Below are positions 1-8,417 of a stretch of DNA of 64,000 nucleotides, piece after piece. The position numbers and the translations under genes are program-made. The notes under the pieces were generated by a model that saw nothing but the letters and a program-made list of their open reading frames with translations, was not told where the DNA came from and searched no databases. The number at the start of each line of letters is the position of its first letter. Positions within the stretch are counted from its first letter, which is position 1. This stretch comes from Streptococcus canis (GTDB taxonomy: Bacteria > Bacillota > Bacilli > Lactobacillales > Streptococcaceae), in the NCBI RefSeq assembly GCF_900636575.1, contig NZ_LR134293.1:1179501-1243500 (forward strand), given 5' to 3'.

Positions 1-1
1 G

Positions 2-1738
2 AAGCGTTATCCCCTGCTGGTCCAGTTGATTTCTTATGTCTTTGTGATAGTAATTGCCCTCATTACCACACTTGGTTTGCTTTACTACCAGACTAGTTCT
101 CGTAATATTAGGCAATTGATTGAGCGTGATACCCGGCAGAGCATTCGGCAAAGTTCCCAATTTATTGACGCTTACATCAAGCCACTCAAAGAAACGACTT
201 CGGTGCTAGCGAAACATTCAGCGATTCAATCCTTTGCTAGTCAGGCGTATCAAAAAAATGACGAACAGGTTCTTCAGCTCATGAAAATGGTTCTAGCAAC
301 CAATTCTGACTTGCAGGCCGCCGTTCTCGTGACCAAAGATGGGCGAACCGTGTCCACCAATCCTCAGTTGACCATGAAAACCTCTAGTGATATGATGGCA
401 GAAACTTGGTACAAATCAGCTATTGACCGTCAGGCTATGCCAGTCTTGACTTCAGCCCGTCAGTCATCTCTTTCCTCTAAAAAAGAATGGGTAGTTTCTG
501 TGACCCAAGAGGTGGTGGATACTGCTGGTCATAATTTAGGGGTGCTAAGACTTGATATTGCTTATCCGACTATTAAAGCGTCTTTAGACCAGCTTCAGCT
601 AGGTCATCAAGGCTTTGCCTTTATTGTGAATGATAAGCATGAATTTGTTTATCATCCCCAAAAGAGTGTTTACAGTTCCTCTAGAGAAATGGCTGCGATG
701 AAACCTTATTTGGCAATAAAAAATGGCTACGCCAAGGACAAATCATCCTTTGTTTATCAAAGGGTTATTCCCAACAGTCAATGGACCTTGGTTGGAGTCG
801 CTTCATTGGATCAACTACACCGCGTACAGCGTCAGATTTTTTGGTCCTTTCTTGGGATAGGTTTGCTGGCCTGTCTGATTTGTGGCTTTGCGACTGTTTT
901 AGTCTTACGGAAGTGGATTCGTCCGATTCGACAATTGCAACAGGTTATTCTTGCTATTCAAAAAGGAGACCGTCAGTTGCGCGCCCAAGAAACAGGTTCC
1001 CCAGAATTGACAGACCTTGCCCAACAATTTAATGCTCTCTTGGATCAAATTGATCATCTTATGATTGCCGTTGCGGATAAGGAAAAGGCGATTGGTCAGT
1101 ACCGATTACAAGCTTTGGCTAGTCAGATTAACCCACATTTTCTCTATAATACCTTGGACACTATTATTTGGATGGCTGAATTTAACGACAGTAAGCGTGT
1201 GGTGGAAGTGACCAAGTCTCTCGCTAAGTATTTTCGTTTGGCCCTTAATCAGGGGAATGAATACATTCGTTTGGCAGATGAATTGGATCATGTTAGCCAA
1301 TACCTTTTTATTCAAAAACAGCGCTACGGAGATAAGTTAACTTATGAAGTGCAGGGCTTGGAGGCCTATTCAGACCTCCTTATTCCTAAGCTTATCTTGC
1401 AACCCTTAGTGGAAAATGCTATCTACCACGGTATTAAAGAAGTTGATCGCAAGGGAATGATCAAGGTAGTTGTCTCTGAAACGGCTCAAGATTTAATGCT
1501 AAGTGTCTGGGATAATGGTAAAGGCATTGAAGATCCTTCACTGACCAATAGTCAGAGTTTGCTGGCTAGGGGAGGGGTGGGCCTTAAGAATGTTGATCAG
1601 CGGTTGAAGCTTCACTATGGTGAAGGCTATCACATGACTATTAATAGCCGACCAAACCAGTTCACAGAGATTGGTCTGCTTATTCCAAAAAGTAAGGACT
1701 TAAGAGCAGATGCTAGACCAGAAAGAATGTCGACATAA
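2..1738 (+). CDS. Sensor histidine kinase, YesM/LytS type (5' end outside window)
   Basis: The frame is already open at base 2, so the true start lies upstream; the first in-window start-like codon is TTG at 26. Reading from 26, the protein has a membrane segment at about residues 1-16, an extracellular Cache-like sensor region to about 250, a second membrane segment near 270-292 and a HAMP-like linker. A His_kinase domain follows, with the phospho-accepting histidine in QINPHFLYNTLD at about residue 371. An HATPase domain follows with N box LVENAIYHG, G1 DNGKGI and G2 GGVGLKN. This architecture is typical of kinases paired with AraC-type response regulators, whose gene is presumably just upstream. 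The ligand cannot be read from the sequence. Family assignment is firm. Confidence 0.9.
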   Translation, partial: KRYPLLVQLISYVFVIVIALITTLGLLYYQTSSRNIRQLIERDTRQSIRQSSQFIDAYIKPLKETTSVLAKHSAIQSFASQAYQKNDEQVLQLMKMVLATNSDLQAAVLVTKDGRTVSTNPQLTMKTSSDMMAETWYKSAIDRQAMPVLTSARQSSLSSKKEWVVSVTQEVVDTAGHNLGVLRLDIAYPTIKASLDQLQLGHQGFAFIVNDKHEFVYHPQKSVYSSSREMAAMKPYLAIKNGYAKDKSSFVYQRVIPNSQWTLVGVASLDQLHRVQRQIFWSFLGIGLLACLICGFATVLVLRKWIRPIRQLQQVILAIQKGDRQLRAQETGSPELTDLAQQFNALLDQIDHLMIAVADKEKAIGQYRLQALASQINPHFLYNTLDTIIWMAEFNDSKRVVEVTKSLAKYFRLALNQGNEYIRLADELDHVSQYLFIQKQRYGDKLTYEVQGLEAYSDLLIPKLILQPLVENAIYHGIKEVDRKGMIKVVVSETAQDLMLSVWDNGKGIEDPSLTNSQSLLARGGVGLKNVDQRLKLHYGEGYHMTINSRPNQFTEIGLLIPKSKDLRADARPERMST

Positions 1739-1803
1739 AATGAGTAACTGAAAGCCGTTAGTCTATTAGTTAGTGAGGATAAGCATAAGCGAGAAAGGAT
1801 AAG

Positions 1804-2901
1804 ATGAGTTTAGCTTCTGAATATTTTAGCCAGCAAGTTCCCCTAGTGGATAAGCTTTTGGATTATGGTTTTGAGAAACAAGGCGGCCATTACTTCTATA
1901 AAGAATGTTTTATGGAAGGAGAATTTGAGGCACAAATTTGGATTGATGAGGCTGGTAACATCTGGGACCGAGTTATTGATTGTGATTTGAATGATGATTA
2001 CCTCCCTTTACAGCAGGCGAGCAGGCACAGCACTTATACTGGACAAGTTAGGGCTGCCTATCTGGAACTGTTGGCGTGTTTATCAACCTTCTGCTTTGAG
2101 GCCAGTCCTTTCCAATCAGCTCAGGCTAATAGTCTGGCGGAGAGGATTAACAAGGAATGGTCAGATCCAATGGACTATCCTTTTGATGGTTATCCTGACT
2201 TTGCAACTTATCGAGTGGCAGGCAAATGGTATGTGATGATTTTTCCACTCTTGGCTGATAAATTAGACCAGGTTCCAGAACAGGTAAAGGGAAAAATGGT
2301 GAATGTGATCAATGTGAAAGTTAATCCCAAAGCCCTGCCAAATTTAATGGAGCAAGAAGGAATTTTCCCAGCATACCACATGTCAAAGAACAACTGGATT
2401 AGTATTATCTTGGATGACAAGGTCACTGATGACAAGCTTTGGGCGTTAGTCAGTCAAAGTCGTCAGCTGGTTAATCCCAATGGTCTTTCTAATCCTAATG
2501 GCCCTGATTATTGGGTAATTCCAGCCAATCTCAAGTATTATGACATTGATGTGGAATTTGCCGCTAATGATGAGATTTTATGGACTCAAAAAGCTGGTAT
2601 TGCTTCTGGAGATTTTGTTTTCATATACATTACAGCTCCAGTCAAATCCATTCGTTACGCCTGTCAGGTTTTAGAGGCTGACATTCCTAACCAGGGTTAT
2701 CGTAAAAATCCTAAGATAGATAAATTAATGCGATTGCGCAAATGTAACCAGTATAAAGATGGTCTGTTGTCATTTGATGTGATGAAGGCATACGGGATTG
2801 CTGCAGTGAGAGGACCAAGACGATTAAGCCCTCAATTAATTGCATTTTTAAAGGAAAAAGAGTATCTTAAAGGAAACAATAAAGGAACCAAAGGAGAATA
2901 A
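1804..2901 (+). CDS. MmcQ/YjbR-like family protein
   Basis: A 365-residue soluble protein with start ATG at 1804 preceded by a GAAAGGAT ribosome-binding site. The middle part (about residues 90-220), with YPFDGYPDFATYRVAGKWY, resembles the MmcQ/YjbR fold, a small DNA-binding-like double-wing domain. The last part (GDFVFIYITAPVKSIRYACQVLEADIPN) looks like an EVE/PUA-type domain that may bind modified bases or RNA. The next gene starts three bases after the stop, so the two are probably co-transcribed. No catalytic residues are evident and the biological role is unknown. Confidence 0.65.
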   Translation: MSLASEYFSQQVPLVDKLLDYGFEKQGGHYFYKECFMEGEFEAQIWIDEAGNIWDRVIDCDLNDDYLPLQQASRHSTYTGQVRAAYLELLACLSTFCFEASPFQSAQANSLAERINKEWSDPMDYPFDGYPDFATYRVAGKWYVMIFPLLADKLDQVPEQVKGKMVNVINVKVNPKALPNLMEQEGIFPAYHMSKNNWISIILDDKVTDDKLWALVSQSRQLVNPNGLSNPNGPDYWVIPANLKYYDIDVEFAANDEILWTQKAGIASGDFVFIYITAPVKSIRYACQVLEADIPNQGYRKNPKIDKLMRLRKCNQYKDGLLSFDVMKAYGIAAVRGPRRLSPQLIAFLKEKEYLKGNNKGTKGE

Positions 2902-2904
2902 GAG

Positions 2905-3609
2905 ATGGTTCAATTTATAGCAGATCAAACGTTTTGGGAACTTTTTCCTGATGCCAAACTAGGTGTGGTTCTATTGAAGGATTATCAAAACCAGAGTGAA
3001 TCACCAGAAACTATTAAACAGCTCTTAGCTGATAGCCATGTTGCAGCAAAAGCTTATTTAACAGCGGATAACTTTAGCGATAATGACGTGGTTCAAGTTT
3101 ACCGTAGAGCCTATCAACGGTTTAAAACGAAAAAAGGGGCGCGCTCTAGCATTGAAGCTCTTCTCAAACGAGTGGCCAACGGTCGAACCATTCCATCTAT
3201 AAATCCGCTAGTGGATATCTATAATGCTGCTAGCCTACGTTTTGGCCTGCCAGTAGGAGCAGAAGATAGTGATCGTTTTGTTGGGGATTTGCGTCTTACT
3301 GTTACAGATGGCGGAGATGATTTTTTACTAATTGGCGATGAGAAAAATAACCCAACCTTACCAAATGAACTTTGTTATAAAGATGACATTGGAGCAGTTT
3401 GCCGTTGCCTCAACTGGCGAGATGGCGAACGGACCATGGTGACGGAGCACACCAAAAATGCCTTTTTAATTATCGAAGCCTTAGACCCAGAAGGTCAAAA
3501 GCGCTTACAAGAAGCCCTTGCGTTTATTGAGGGCAGTGCGAAAATGTACCTTGGTGCGATTACTTCAGTTCAGATATTGGATAAAGAAACCCCTCATATA
3601 ACCTTGTAA
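2905..3609 (+). CDS. B3/B4 (PheRS beta-like) domain protein
   Basis: A 234-residue protein starting at ATG 2905 after the site AAAGGAG. It resembles the stand-alone B3/B4 domain family also found inside the phenylalanyl-tRNA synthetase beta subunit. Recognisable stretches are GARSSIEALLKRV, the central NPLVDIYNAASLRFGLPVGAED and the C-terminal half around GAVCRCLNWRDGERTMV. Family members are suspected of binding or editing tRNA or amino-acid adducts, but no function is firmly established. It forms a two-gene unit with the preceding MmcQ-like gene and is followed by a GC-rich stem-loop. Confidence 0.75.
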   Translation: MVQFIADQTFWELFPDAKLGVVLLKDYQNQSESPETIKQLLADSHVAAKAYLTADNFSDNDVVQVYRRAYQRFKTKKGARSSIEALLKRVANGRTIPSINPLVDIYNAASLRFGLPVGAEDSDRFVGDLRLTVTDGGDDFLLIGDEKNNPTLPNELCYKDDIGAVCRCLNWRDGERTMVTEHTKNAFLIIEALDPEGQKRLQEALAFIEGSAKMYLGAITSVQILDKETPHITL

Positions 3610-3622
3610 CAATATGAAAAGC

Positions 3623-3646
3623 CCCCGCTTGTTTAAGGAAGCGGGG
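3623..3646 (+). terminator. GC-rich stem-loop after B3/B4 gene
   Basis: A perfect 8-bp stem CCCCGCTT/AAGCGGGG encloses an 8-base loop, 13 bases after the stop codon. The tract after it (TTAAGTGTCGTCTTTT) is only partly T-rich, so termination may be partial. Confidence 0.6.
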
Positions 3647-3857
3647 TTAAGTGTCGTCTTTTGAATTTGTCAAGAAAACAGATGACTCTCCTTAGAGAAA
3701 GTAGATACTGATTGAAGACGTCAAAAAAGGCTGGGACAAAGAAGTCCACAACCTTTAGGGTGGCTTGGTAATCTCATGCCTACCAATAGTGGTTGACAGG
3801 AGTTGAAAGCCCTAATTTCTGAAAAGCTGGACGCTACAAGCTTATAACAGGTGCGTC
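3647..3857. other. Intergenic region without a recognised gene
   Basis: It lies between convergent transcription units. It contains AAAAAGGCTGGGACAAA at about 3724, a motif I associate with short non-coding repeats or element ends in lactic acid bacteria. No ORF with a ribosome-binding site was found. Confidence 0.4.
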
Positions 3858-4331
3858 TTATTTATTACTAAAGAAGAATGGCGGTGTATAATGGCTAAGG
3901 GTCTCGTAGCAAGCTTTAGCCTGCTCATTATCTTCACAGACAATCAAGCAAGTGTCGTCTCCGCAAACGGTCGCCACGATTTCTGGAATTTGCATGGCAT
4001 CTAAAATGGAACCAAAGGATTGGGCTAGTCCTGGCAAGGTTTTTAAAATAATCTGGTGTTGAACGACTTTTAACATGACCAGGGCATCTTCCATATAAAA
4101 GCGTAGGCGATGTTCCCAACGAGTTTGTGAAATGGCCAAGGCTTCGTAATGCGTGTCGTTTCCGGATGTCACTTTGACTAGATTTAATTCTTTCATGTCA
4201 CGCGACAAGGTAGCCTGTGTGATTGTAATCCCATTTTTCTGCAAACGCTCTTGCAGTTCCTGCTGAGTATGTATGGTTGTCTCAGAGATGAGGGAACGTA
4301 TCAGTTGATGGCGCGTCTCTTTCTTATTCAT
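3858..4331 (-). CDS. argR: ArgR/AhrC-family arginine repressor
   Basis: A 157-residue transcription regulator. Residues 1-70 form a winged helix with the recognition segment [20 protein letters not shown], containing the family SRD. Residues 80-150 form the trimerisation and arginine-binding domain with [10 protein letters not shown], the GDDT arginine-contact motif. It is transcribed away from the adjacent Crp/Fnr-type gene and faces the arc operon across it. Streptococci carry several ArgR paralogues; the one next to arcA is known in relatives to be required for arginine-dependent arc expression. The link here is by position and family, not by a defined binding site. Confidence 0.88.
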   Translation of the reverse strand: MNKKETRHQLIRSLISETTIHTQQELQERLQKNGITITQATLSRDMKELNLVKVTSGNDTHYEALAISQTRWEHRLRFYMEDALVMLKVVQHQIILKTLPGLAQSFGSILDAMQIPEIVATVCGDDTCLIVCEDNEQAKACYETLSHYTPPFFFSNK

Positions 4332-4414
4332 TTTTTGTAATATTCCTTTAACGTAATTTCTAACAAATCGAGTATAACAAAAAGAAGATAAGGTGTAAAG
4401 TTTTTAATGAACCG

Positions 4415-4444
4415 CTTACACAAATGACTATTTTGTGGTAAAAT
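4415..4444 (+). promoter_or_regulatory. Promoter with inverted repeat for the Crp/Fnr-type gene
   Basis: A -35-like CTTACA at 4415-4420 and TAAAAT at 4439-4444 are separated by 18 bases. The spacer holds CACAAA-7-TTTGTG (4419-4437), perfect 6-bp arms that could be an autoregulatory Crp/Fnr-family operator. Assignment of the binding protein is inference. Confidence 0.5.
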
Positions 4445-4473
4445 GTAGATGATGTTTAGAAAAGGAGACTTAC

Positions 4474-5154
4474 GTGATTCGAAGAGAAGATTATCAATAC
4501 CTTAGAAAACTAAAAGATTTTCGTCACTTTTCTATTGAACAATTTGACAAGATTGTCGGACAGATGGAATTCCGAAAAGCCAAGAAAGATCATATTCTTT
4601 TTTTTGAGGGGGACAAAAGGGACAAGCTTTTCTTAGTGACGTCGGGTCATTTTAAGGTCGAGCAGTCTGATCAGTCAGGAACTTTTATCTATACTGATTT
4701 TATTAGGCATGGTACGATTTTTCCCTATGGTGGCTTGTTTACAGACGACTATTACCATTTTTCAGTGGTTGCGATGACAGACGTCACCTATTTTTACCTA
4801 CCTGTTGAGCTGTTTGAGGAATATTCCCTCCAAAATCGTCAGCAGATGAAACACCTCTATGGTAAAATGTCTAAACTTTTGGAATTACATGAGTTGAAGG
4901 TCCGAAATTTGATTACTTCAAGTGCCAGCTCACGAGTGATTCAATCTTTAGCCATTTTGCTGGTTGAAATGGGTAAAGACAGTGATACCTTACCTTTTCA
5001 ATTAACCACGACGGATATTGCTCAGATGAGTGGTACTACAAGAGAAACAGTTAGTCATGTTCTCAGGGATTTGAAAAAGCAACAATTGATTACCATGAAA
5101 GGTAAGTACTTGACTTATCTTGACAAGGCTTATTTTTTACAATATACAAATTGA
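4474..5154 (+). CDS. Crp/Fnr-family transcription regulator (ArcR-like)
   Basis: A 226-residue protein starting at GTG 4474, spaced correctly from AAAAGGAG. Residues about 25-130 form a cyclic-nucleotide-binding-like beta barrel (HILFFEGDKRDKLFLVTSGHF). About 140-225 is a winged HTH with TTTDIAQMSGTTRETVSHVL as the recognition unit. There is no Fnr-like cluster of N-terminal cysteines, so oxygen sensing by an Fe-S cluster is unlikely. Its position immediately upstream of arcA matches the Crp/Fnr regulators (ArcR/Flp type) that activate arginine deiminase operons in other Firmicutes. The effector is unknown. Confidence 0.85.
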   Translation: MIRREDYQYLRKLKDFRHFSIEQFDKIVGQMEFRKAKKDHILFFEGDKRDKLFLVTSGHFKVEQSDQSGTFIYTDFIRHGTIFPYGGLFTDDYYHFSVVAMTDVTYFYLPVELFEEYSLQNRQQMKHLYGKMSKLLELHELKVRNLITSSASSRVIQSLAILLVEMGKDSDTLPFQLTTTDIAQMSGTTRETVSHVLRDLKKQQLITMKGKYLTYLDKAYFLQYTN

Positions 5155-5280
5155 ACTAAGGGTCAGAAAAACTTATTTTAAAAGTTTTTTTGACTTTTTT
5201 TAATTTATAACTATAAGTTTTTGCGTCAAAATGTAAAAAACATACAAGTAAACGGATACAAATTTATAAAAACATATTTT

Positions 5281-5306
5281 TTGACAAAAAACTGTAAACG
5301 ATTACA
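5281..5306 (+). promoter_or_regulatory. arcA upstream region: -35 box and catabolite-responsive (cre) site
   Basis: TTGACA at 5281-5286 is a consensus -35 box. TGTAAACGATTACA at 5293-5306 matches the CcpA cre consensus TGNAARCGNWWWCA at every position and lies between the -35 and the expected -10. The -10 itself is weak. This placement predicts repression of arcA by preferred sugars, as reported for arc operons of other streptococci. Confidence 0.72.
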
Positions 5307-5427
5307 CAAGGTGAACGTGAGCAATATCCCATTTTTATCCTTGTTAAAGAGTACACTAGAGATGTAAGCAAGAGTTAAGAATCTTGACGGTGAATTCACA
5401 AAAACCAATTAGAAAGAGGTAATTCTT

Positions 5428-6663
5428 ATGACTGCTCAAACACCAATTCATGTTTATTCTGAAATTGGCAAATTGAAAAAAGTTTTGCTCCACAGGCCTG
5501 GCAAGGAAATTGAAAATCTCATGCCAGATTACTTGGAACGTTTGTTGTTTGACGACATTCCATTTTTGGAAGATGCCCAAAAAGAACACGATGCTTTTGC
5601 CCAAGCTTTACGTGATGAAGGCGTTGAAGTATTGTACCTTGAAACCTTAGCTGCTGAATCTCTTGTCACACCAGAAATTCGTGAAGCTTTCATCGATGAA
5701 TATTTAAGCGAAGCTAACATTCGTGGAAGAGCTACTAAAAAAGCTATCCGTGAATTGTTGATGTCTATCGAAGATAATCAAGAATTGATTGAAAAAACCA
5801 TGGCAGGGGTTCAAAAATCTGAACTTCCAGAAATTCCAGCTGCTGAAAAAGGCTTGACTGACTTGGTCGAATCCAATTATCCATTTGCCATTGACCCAAT
5901 GCCAAACCTTTATTTCACCCGTGACCCATTTGCGACTATTGGTACAGGAGTTTCTCTCAACCACATGTTCTCAGAAACTCGTAACCGTGAAACCCTTTAT
6001 GGTAAATACATTTTCACACATCACCCAATTTATGGTGGTGGCAAAGTGCCTATGGTTTATGACCGTAATGAAACCACTCGTATTGAAGGTGGGGATGAAC
6101 TCGTTCTTTCAAAAGATGTGCTTGCTGTTGGTATTTCTCAACGTACAGATGCTGCTTCTATTGAAAAATTGTTGGTTAACATCTTTAAACAAAACCTTGG
6201 TTTCAAGAAAGTGTTGGCCTTTGAGTTTGCAAACAACCGTAAATTCATGCACTTAGACACTGTCTTTACCATGGTTGACTATGACAAATTTACCATTCAC
6301 CCAGAAATTGAAGGCGATCTTCGCGTTTACTCTGTTACTTATGACAACGAAAAACTTCATATCGTTGAAGAAAAAGGTGATTTGGCAGAACTTCTTGCTG
6401 CTAATCTTGGTGTTGAAAAAGTTGACCTTATCCGTTGTGGTGGTGACAACTTAGTAGCAGCAGGTCGTGAACAATGGAACGATGGTTCTAATACCCTTAC
6501 TATCGCACCAGGTGTAGTTGTGGTTTACAATCGTAACACCATTACCAATGCCATTCTTGAATCTAAAGGATTGAAATTGATCAAGATTCACGGAAGTGAA
6601 TTGGTTCGCGGTCGTGGTGGACCTCGTTGTATGTCAATGCCATTTGAGCGTGAAGATATTTAA
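5428..6663 (+). CDS. arcA: Arginine deiminase
   Basis: A 411-residue cytosolic enzyme that hydrolyses L-arginine to citrulline and ammonia, the first step of the arginine deiminase pathway. It has the family motifs [10 protein letters not shown], the active-site stretch [10 protein letters not shown], and the C-terminal [14 protein letters not shown] with the nucleophilic cysteine at residue 401. Length and ends match the streptococcal enzyme. In group A streptococci the same protein is also known as streptococcal acid glycoprotein. The start at ATG 5428 has AAAGAGG upstream. It is the first gene of arcA-GNAT-small ORF-arcB-arcD and lies behind a cre site. Confidence 0.97.
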   Translation: MTAQTPIHVYSEIGKLKKVLLHRPGKEIENLMPDYLERLLFDDIPFLEDAQKEHDAFAQALRDEGVEVLYLETLAAESLVTPEIREAFIDEYLSEANIRGRATKKAIRELLMSIEDNQELIEKTMAGVQKSELPEIPAAEKGLTDLVESNYPFAIDPMPNLYFTRDPFATIGTGVSLNHMFSETRNRETLYGKYIFTHHPIYGGGKVPMVYDRNETTRIEGGDELVLSKDVLAVGISQRTDAASIEKLLVNIFKQNLGFKKVLAFEFANNRKFMHLDTVFTMVDYDKFTIHPEIEGDLRVYSVTYDNEKLHIVEEKGDLAELLAANLGVEKVDLIRCGGDNLVAAGREQWNDGSNTLTIAPGVVVVYNRNTITNAILESKGLKLIKIHGSELVRGRGGPRCMSMPFEREDI

Positions 6664-6669
6664 TAAGCT

Positions 6670-7104
6670 ATGGTAAAGGTGATTGTAGGCCAGGAGCCTT
6701 TTCAAAGGGCAGCTAGTCTTTATCTTCGCTTCTGTGTCTTTGTTCTTGAACGAAATATTGCTATGGCAGATGAATTTGATGCCAATGATGAAAAAGGGAC
6801 GGTCTATGCAGTCGTTTATGAAAAAGACCAACCTGTTTCTACAGGACGATTTTTAGCTGAAACGAAAACAGAAGCACGATTAACACGCATTGCAACCTTA
6901 AAAGACTATCGAGGGCGAGGCTACGGTGCTAAAGTGATTGAGGCACTGGAAGCCTATGCCAAAGATAAAGGCTTTCACCAACTAACCATTCACAGTGAAT
7001 TAACAGCACAAACCTTTTATGAAAGCCTAGGTTATCAAGCCTTTGGTTCCAAGTATTTAGAAGATGGTGAGTATTGTCAATCACTTGTAAAAACCATTGC
7101 TTAA
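6670..7104 (+). CDS. GNAT-family N-acetyltransferase
   Basis: A 144-residue acetyltransferase that begins six bases after arcA ends. The acetyl-CoA-binding segment is visible as [20 protein letters not shown] (the R/Q-x-x-G-x-G/A motif), with the C-terminal [18 protein letters not shown] typical of the ElaA/YjcF-like branch. The substrate is unknown. Its conserved place between arcA and arcB suggests a function tied to arginine, citrulline or cytoplasmic pH homeostasis, but that is inference. Confidence 0.85.
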   Translation: MVKVIVGQEPFQRAASLYLRFCVFVLERNIAMADEFDANDEKGTVYAVVYEKDQPVSTGRFLAETKTEARLTRIATLKDYRGRGYGAKVIEALEAYAKDKGFHQLTIHSELTAQTFYESLGYQAFGSKYLEDGEYCQSLVKTIA

Positions 7105-7116
7105 TGGGAGAAGAAT

Positions 7117-7191
7117 ATGGACATAGCAATGCTAATTGCGATTGTTGGTGGTCTATTAGGCTGCTATCTCTATCTCACAAAAAATAATTAA
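7117..7191 (+). CDS. Small single-pass membrane peptide in the arc operon (24 aa)
   Basis: ATG at 7117 follows the site GGGAGAA at 7106-7112 and is read for 24 codons to TAA. The product starts MDIAMLIAIVGGLLGCYLYL and ends TKNN. It is one hydrophobic helix with a glycine pair and a short positively charged tail, so an N-out/C-in membrane peptide is likely. It lies between the GNAT gene and arcB in the same direction. It is too short for routine gene callers. Translation is inferred from the ribosome-binding site and the membrane-helix composition only. Confidence 0.55.
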   Translation: MDIAMLIAIVGGLLGCYLYLTKNN

Positions 7192-7230
7192 CCAAAACAG
7201 ATTACAGTTAACACTTGAAGGAGACAATAG

Positions 7231-8244
7231 ATGACACAAGTATTTCAAGGACGTAGCTTCCTAGCAGAAAAAGATTTTACACGCGCTGAATTAGAATATC
7301 TTATTGATTTTTCAGCTCATTTGAAAGATTTGAAAAAACGTGGTGTGCCTCATCACTACTTAGAAGGTAAAAATATTGCCCTCTTATTTGAAAAAACATC
7401 AACTCGTACGCGTGCAGCTTTTACAACAGCAGCCATTGACCTAGGTGCTCACCCAGAATACCTTGGTGCCAATGACATCCAACTTGGTAAAAAAGAATCA
7501 ACTGAAGACACTGCCAAAGTATTGGGTCGTATGTTTGATGGGATTGAATTCCGTGGCTTTAGCCAACGCATGGTTGAAGAATTGGCAGAATTCTCAGGTG
7601 TGCCAGTTTGGAATGGCTTGACTGATGAGTGGCACCCAACCCAAATGCTTGCTGACTATTTAACAGTGAAAGAAAACTTTGGTAAACTTGAAGGCCTTAC
7701 CCTTGTTTACTGTGGTGATGGACGTAACAATGTTGCCAATTCCCTTCTTGTGACTGGTGCTATCCTTGGTGTTAACGTTCATATCTTCTCACCAAAAGAA
7801 CTCTTCCCAGCAGAAGACATTGTAACATTGGCTGAAGGTTATGCTAAAGAAAGCGGCGCTCGTATCCTCATCACAGAAGACGCTGATGAAGCTGTTAAAG
7901 GCGCAGACGTGCTTTACACAGACGTTTGGGTATCAATGGGTGAAGAAGACAAATTCAAAGAACGTGTTGAATTGCTTCAACCATATCAAGTCAACATGGA
8001 TCTTGTTAAAAAAGCAGGAAATGACAACCTTATCTTCTTGCACTGCTTGCCAGCTTTCCATGACACAAACACCGTTTATGGTAAAGATGTTGCTGAAAAA
8101 TTCGGCGTCAAAGAAATGGAAGTCACTGACGAAGTCTTCCGCAGCAAATACGCTCGTCATTTTGACCAAGCTGAAAACCGTATGCACACCATCAAAGCGG
8201 TTATGGCAGCAACGCTTGGTAACCTCTTTATTCCAAAAGTGTAA
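7231..8244 (+). CDS. arcB: Ornithine carbamoyltransferase, catabolic
   Basis: A 337-residue enzyme that phosphorolyses citrulline to ornithine and carbamoyl phosphate in the arginine deiminase pathway. It carries the carbamoyl-phosphate-binding STRTR motif ([11 protein letters not shown]), the HPTQ motif ([12 protein letters not shown]) and the ornithine-loop HCLPAFHD. Length is normal for the family. The start at ATG 7231 follows GAAGGAGA. A stem-loop after the stop separates it from arcD. Confidence 0.96.
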   Translation: MTQVFQGRSFLAEKDFTRAELEYLIDFSAHLKDLKKRGVPHHYLEGKNIALLFEKTSTRTRAAFTTAAIDLGAHPEYLGANDIQLGKKESTEDTAKVLGRMFDGIEFRGFSQRMVEELAEFSGVPVWNGLTDEWHPTQMLADYLTVKENFGKLEGLTLVYCGDGRNNVANSLLVTGAILGVNVHIFSPKELFPAEDIVTLAEGYAKESGARILITEDADEAVKGADVLYTDVWVSMGEEDKFKERVELLQPYQVNMDLVKKAGNDNLIFLHCLPAFHDTNTVYGKDVAEKFGVKEMEVTDEVFRSKYARHFDQAENRMHTIKAVMAATLGNLFIPKV

Positions 8245-8342
8245 TAAGGATTGGTACTCCTTAATATAATCCTTTCACATGTCAATGTGACCCCTTTAAT
8301 TTAACAATTTAACTACTTAAAAACGTACTTTAACTACATGAC

Positions 8343-8395
8343 AAGTCGTTCTGGTTCTCGTGTCCTTGACCGGAACTGGGACGGCTTATTTTTAT
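8343..8395 (+). terminator. Stem-loop with T-tract between arcB and arcD
   Basis: Bases 8345-8357 pair with 8373-8385 over 13 positions (several G-U), extended by two A-T pairs, with a 15-base loop and then TTATTTTTAT. It sits inside a same-strand cluster with no obvious strong promoter after it, so it may attenuate arcD relative to arcAB or act as an RNA processing site. Confidence 0.6.
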
Positions 8396-8417
8396 GAAAA
8401 GGTAAGAGGTAATCATT

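Noticed and set aside
3720..3845. Insertion-element or RUP-like repeat after the B3/B4 gene
   Set aside because: GGCTGGGACAAA is a familiar motif, but no terminal inverted repeats or second copy in the window support a defined element.
5205..5280. ArgR or Crp/Fnr operator upstream of arcA (TGTA-7-TACA near 5233)
   Set aside because: The arms are short and the region is A/T-rich; chance matches are likely.
5226..5604. Minus-strand ORFs in the arcA promoter region
   Set aside because: Their composition follows the A/T-rich promoter and the antisense of arcA. No ribosome-binding site or recognisable protein.
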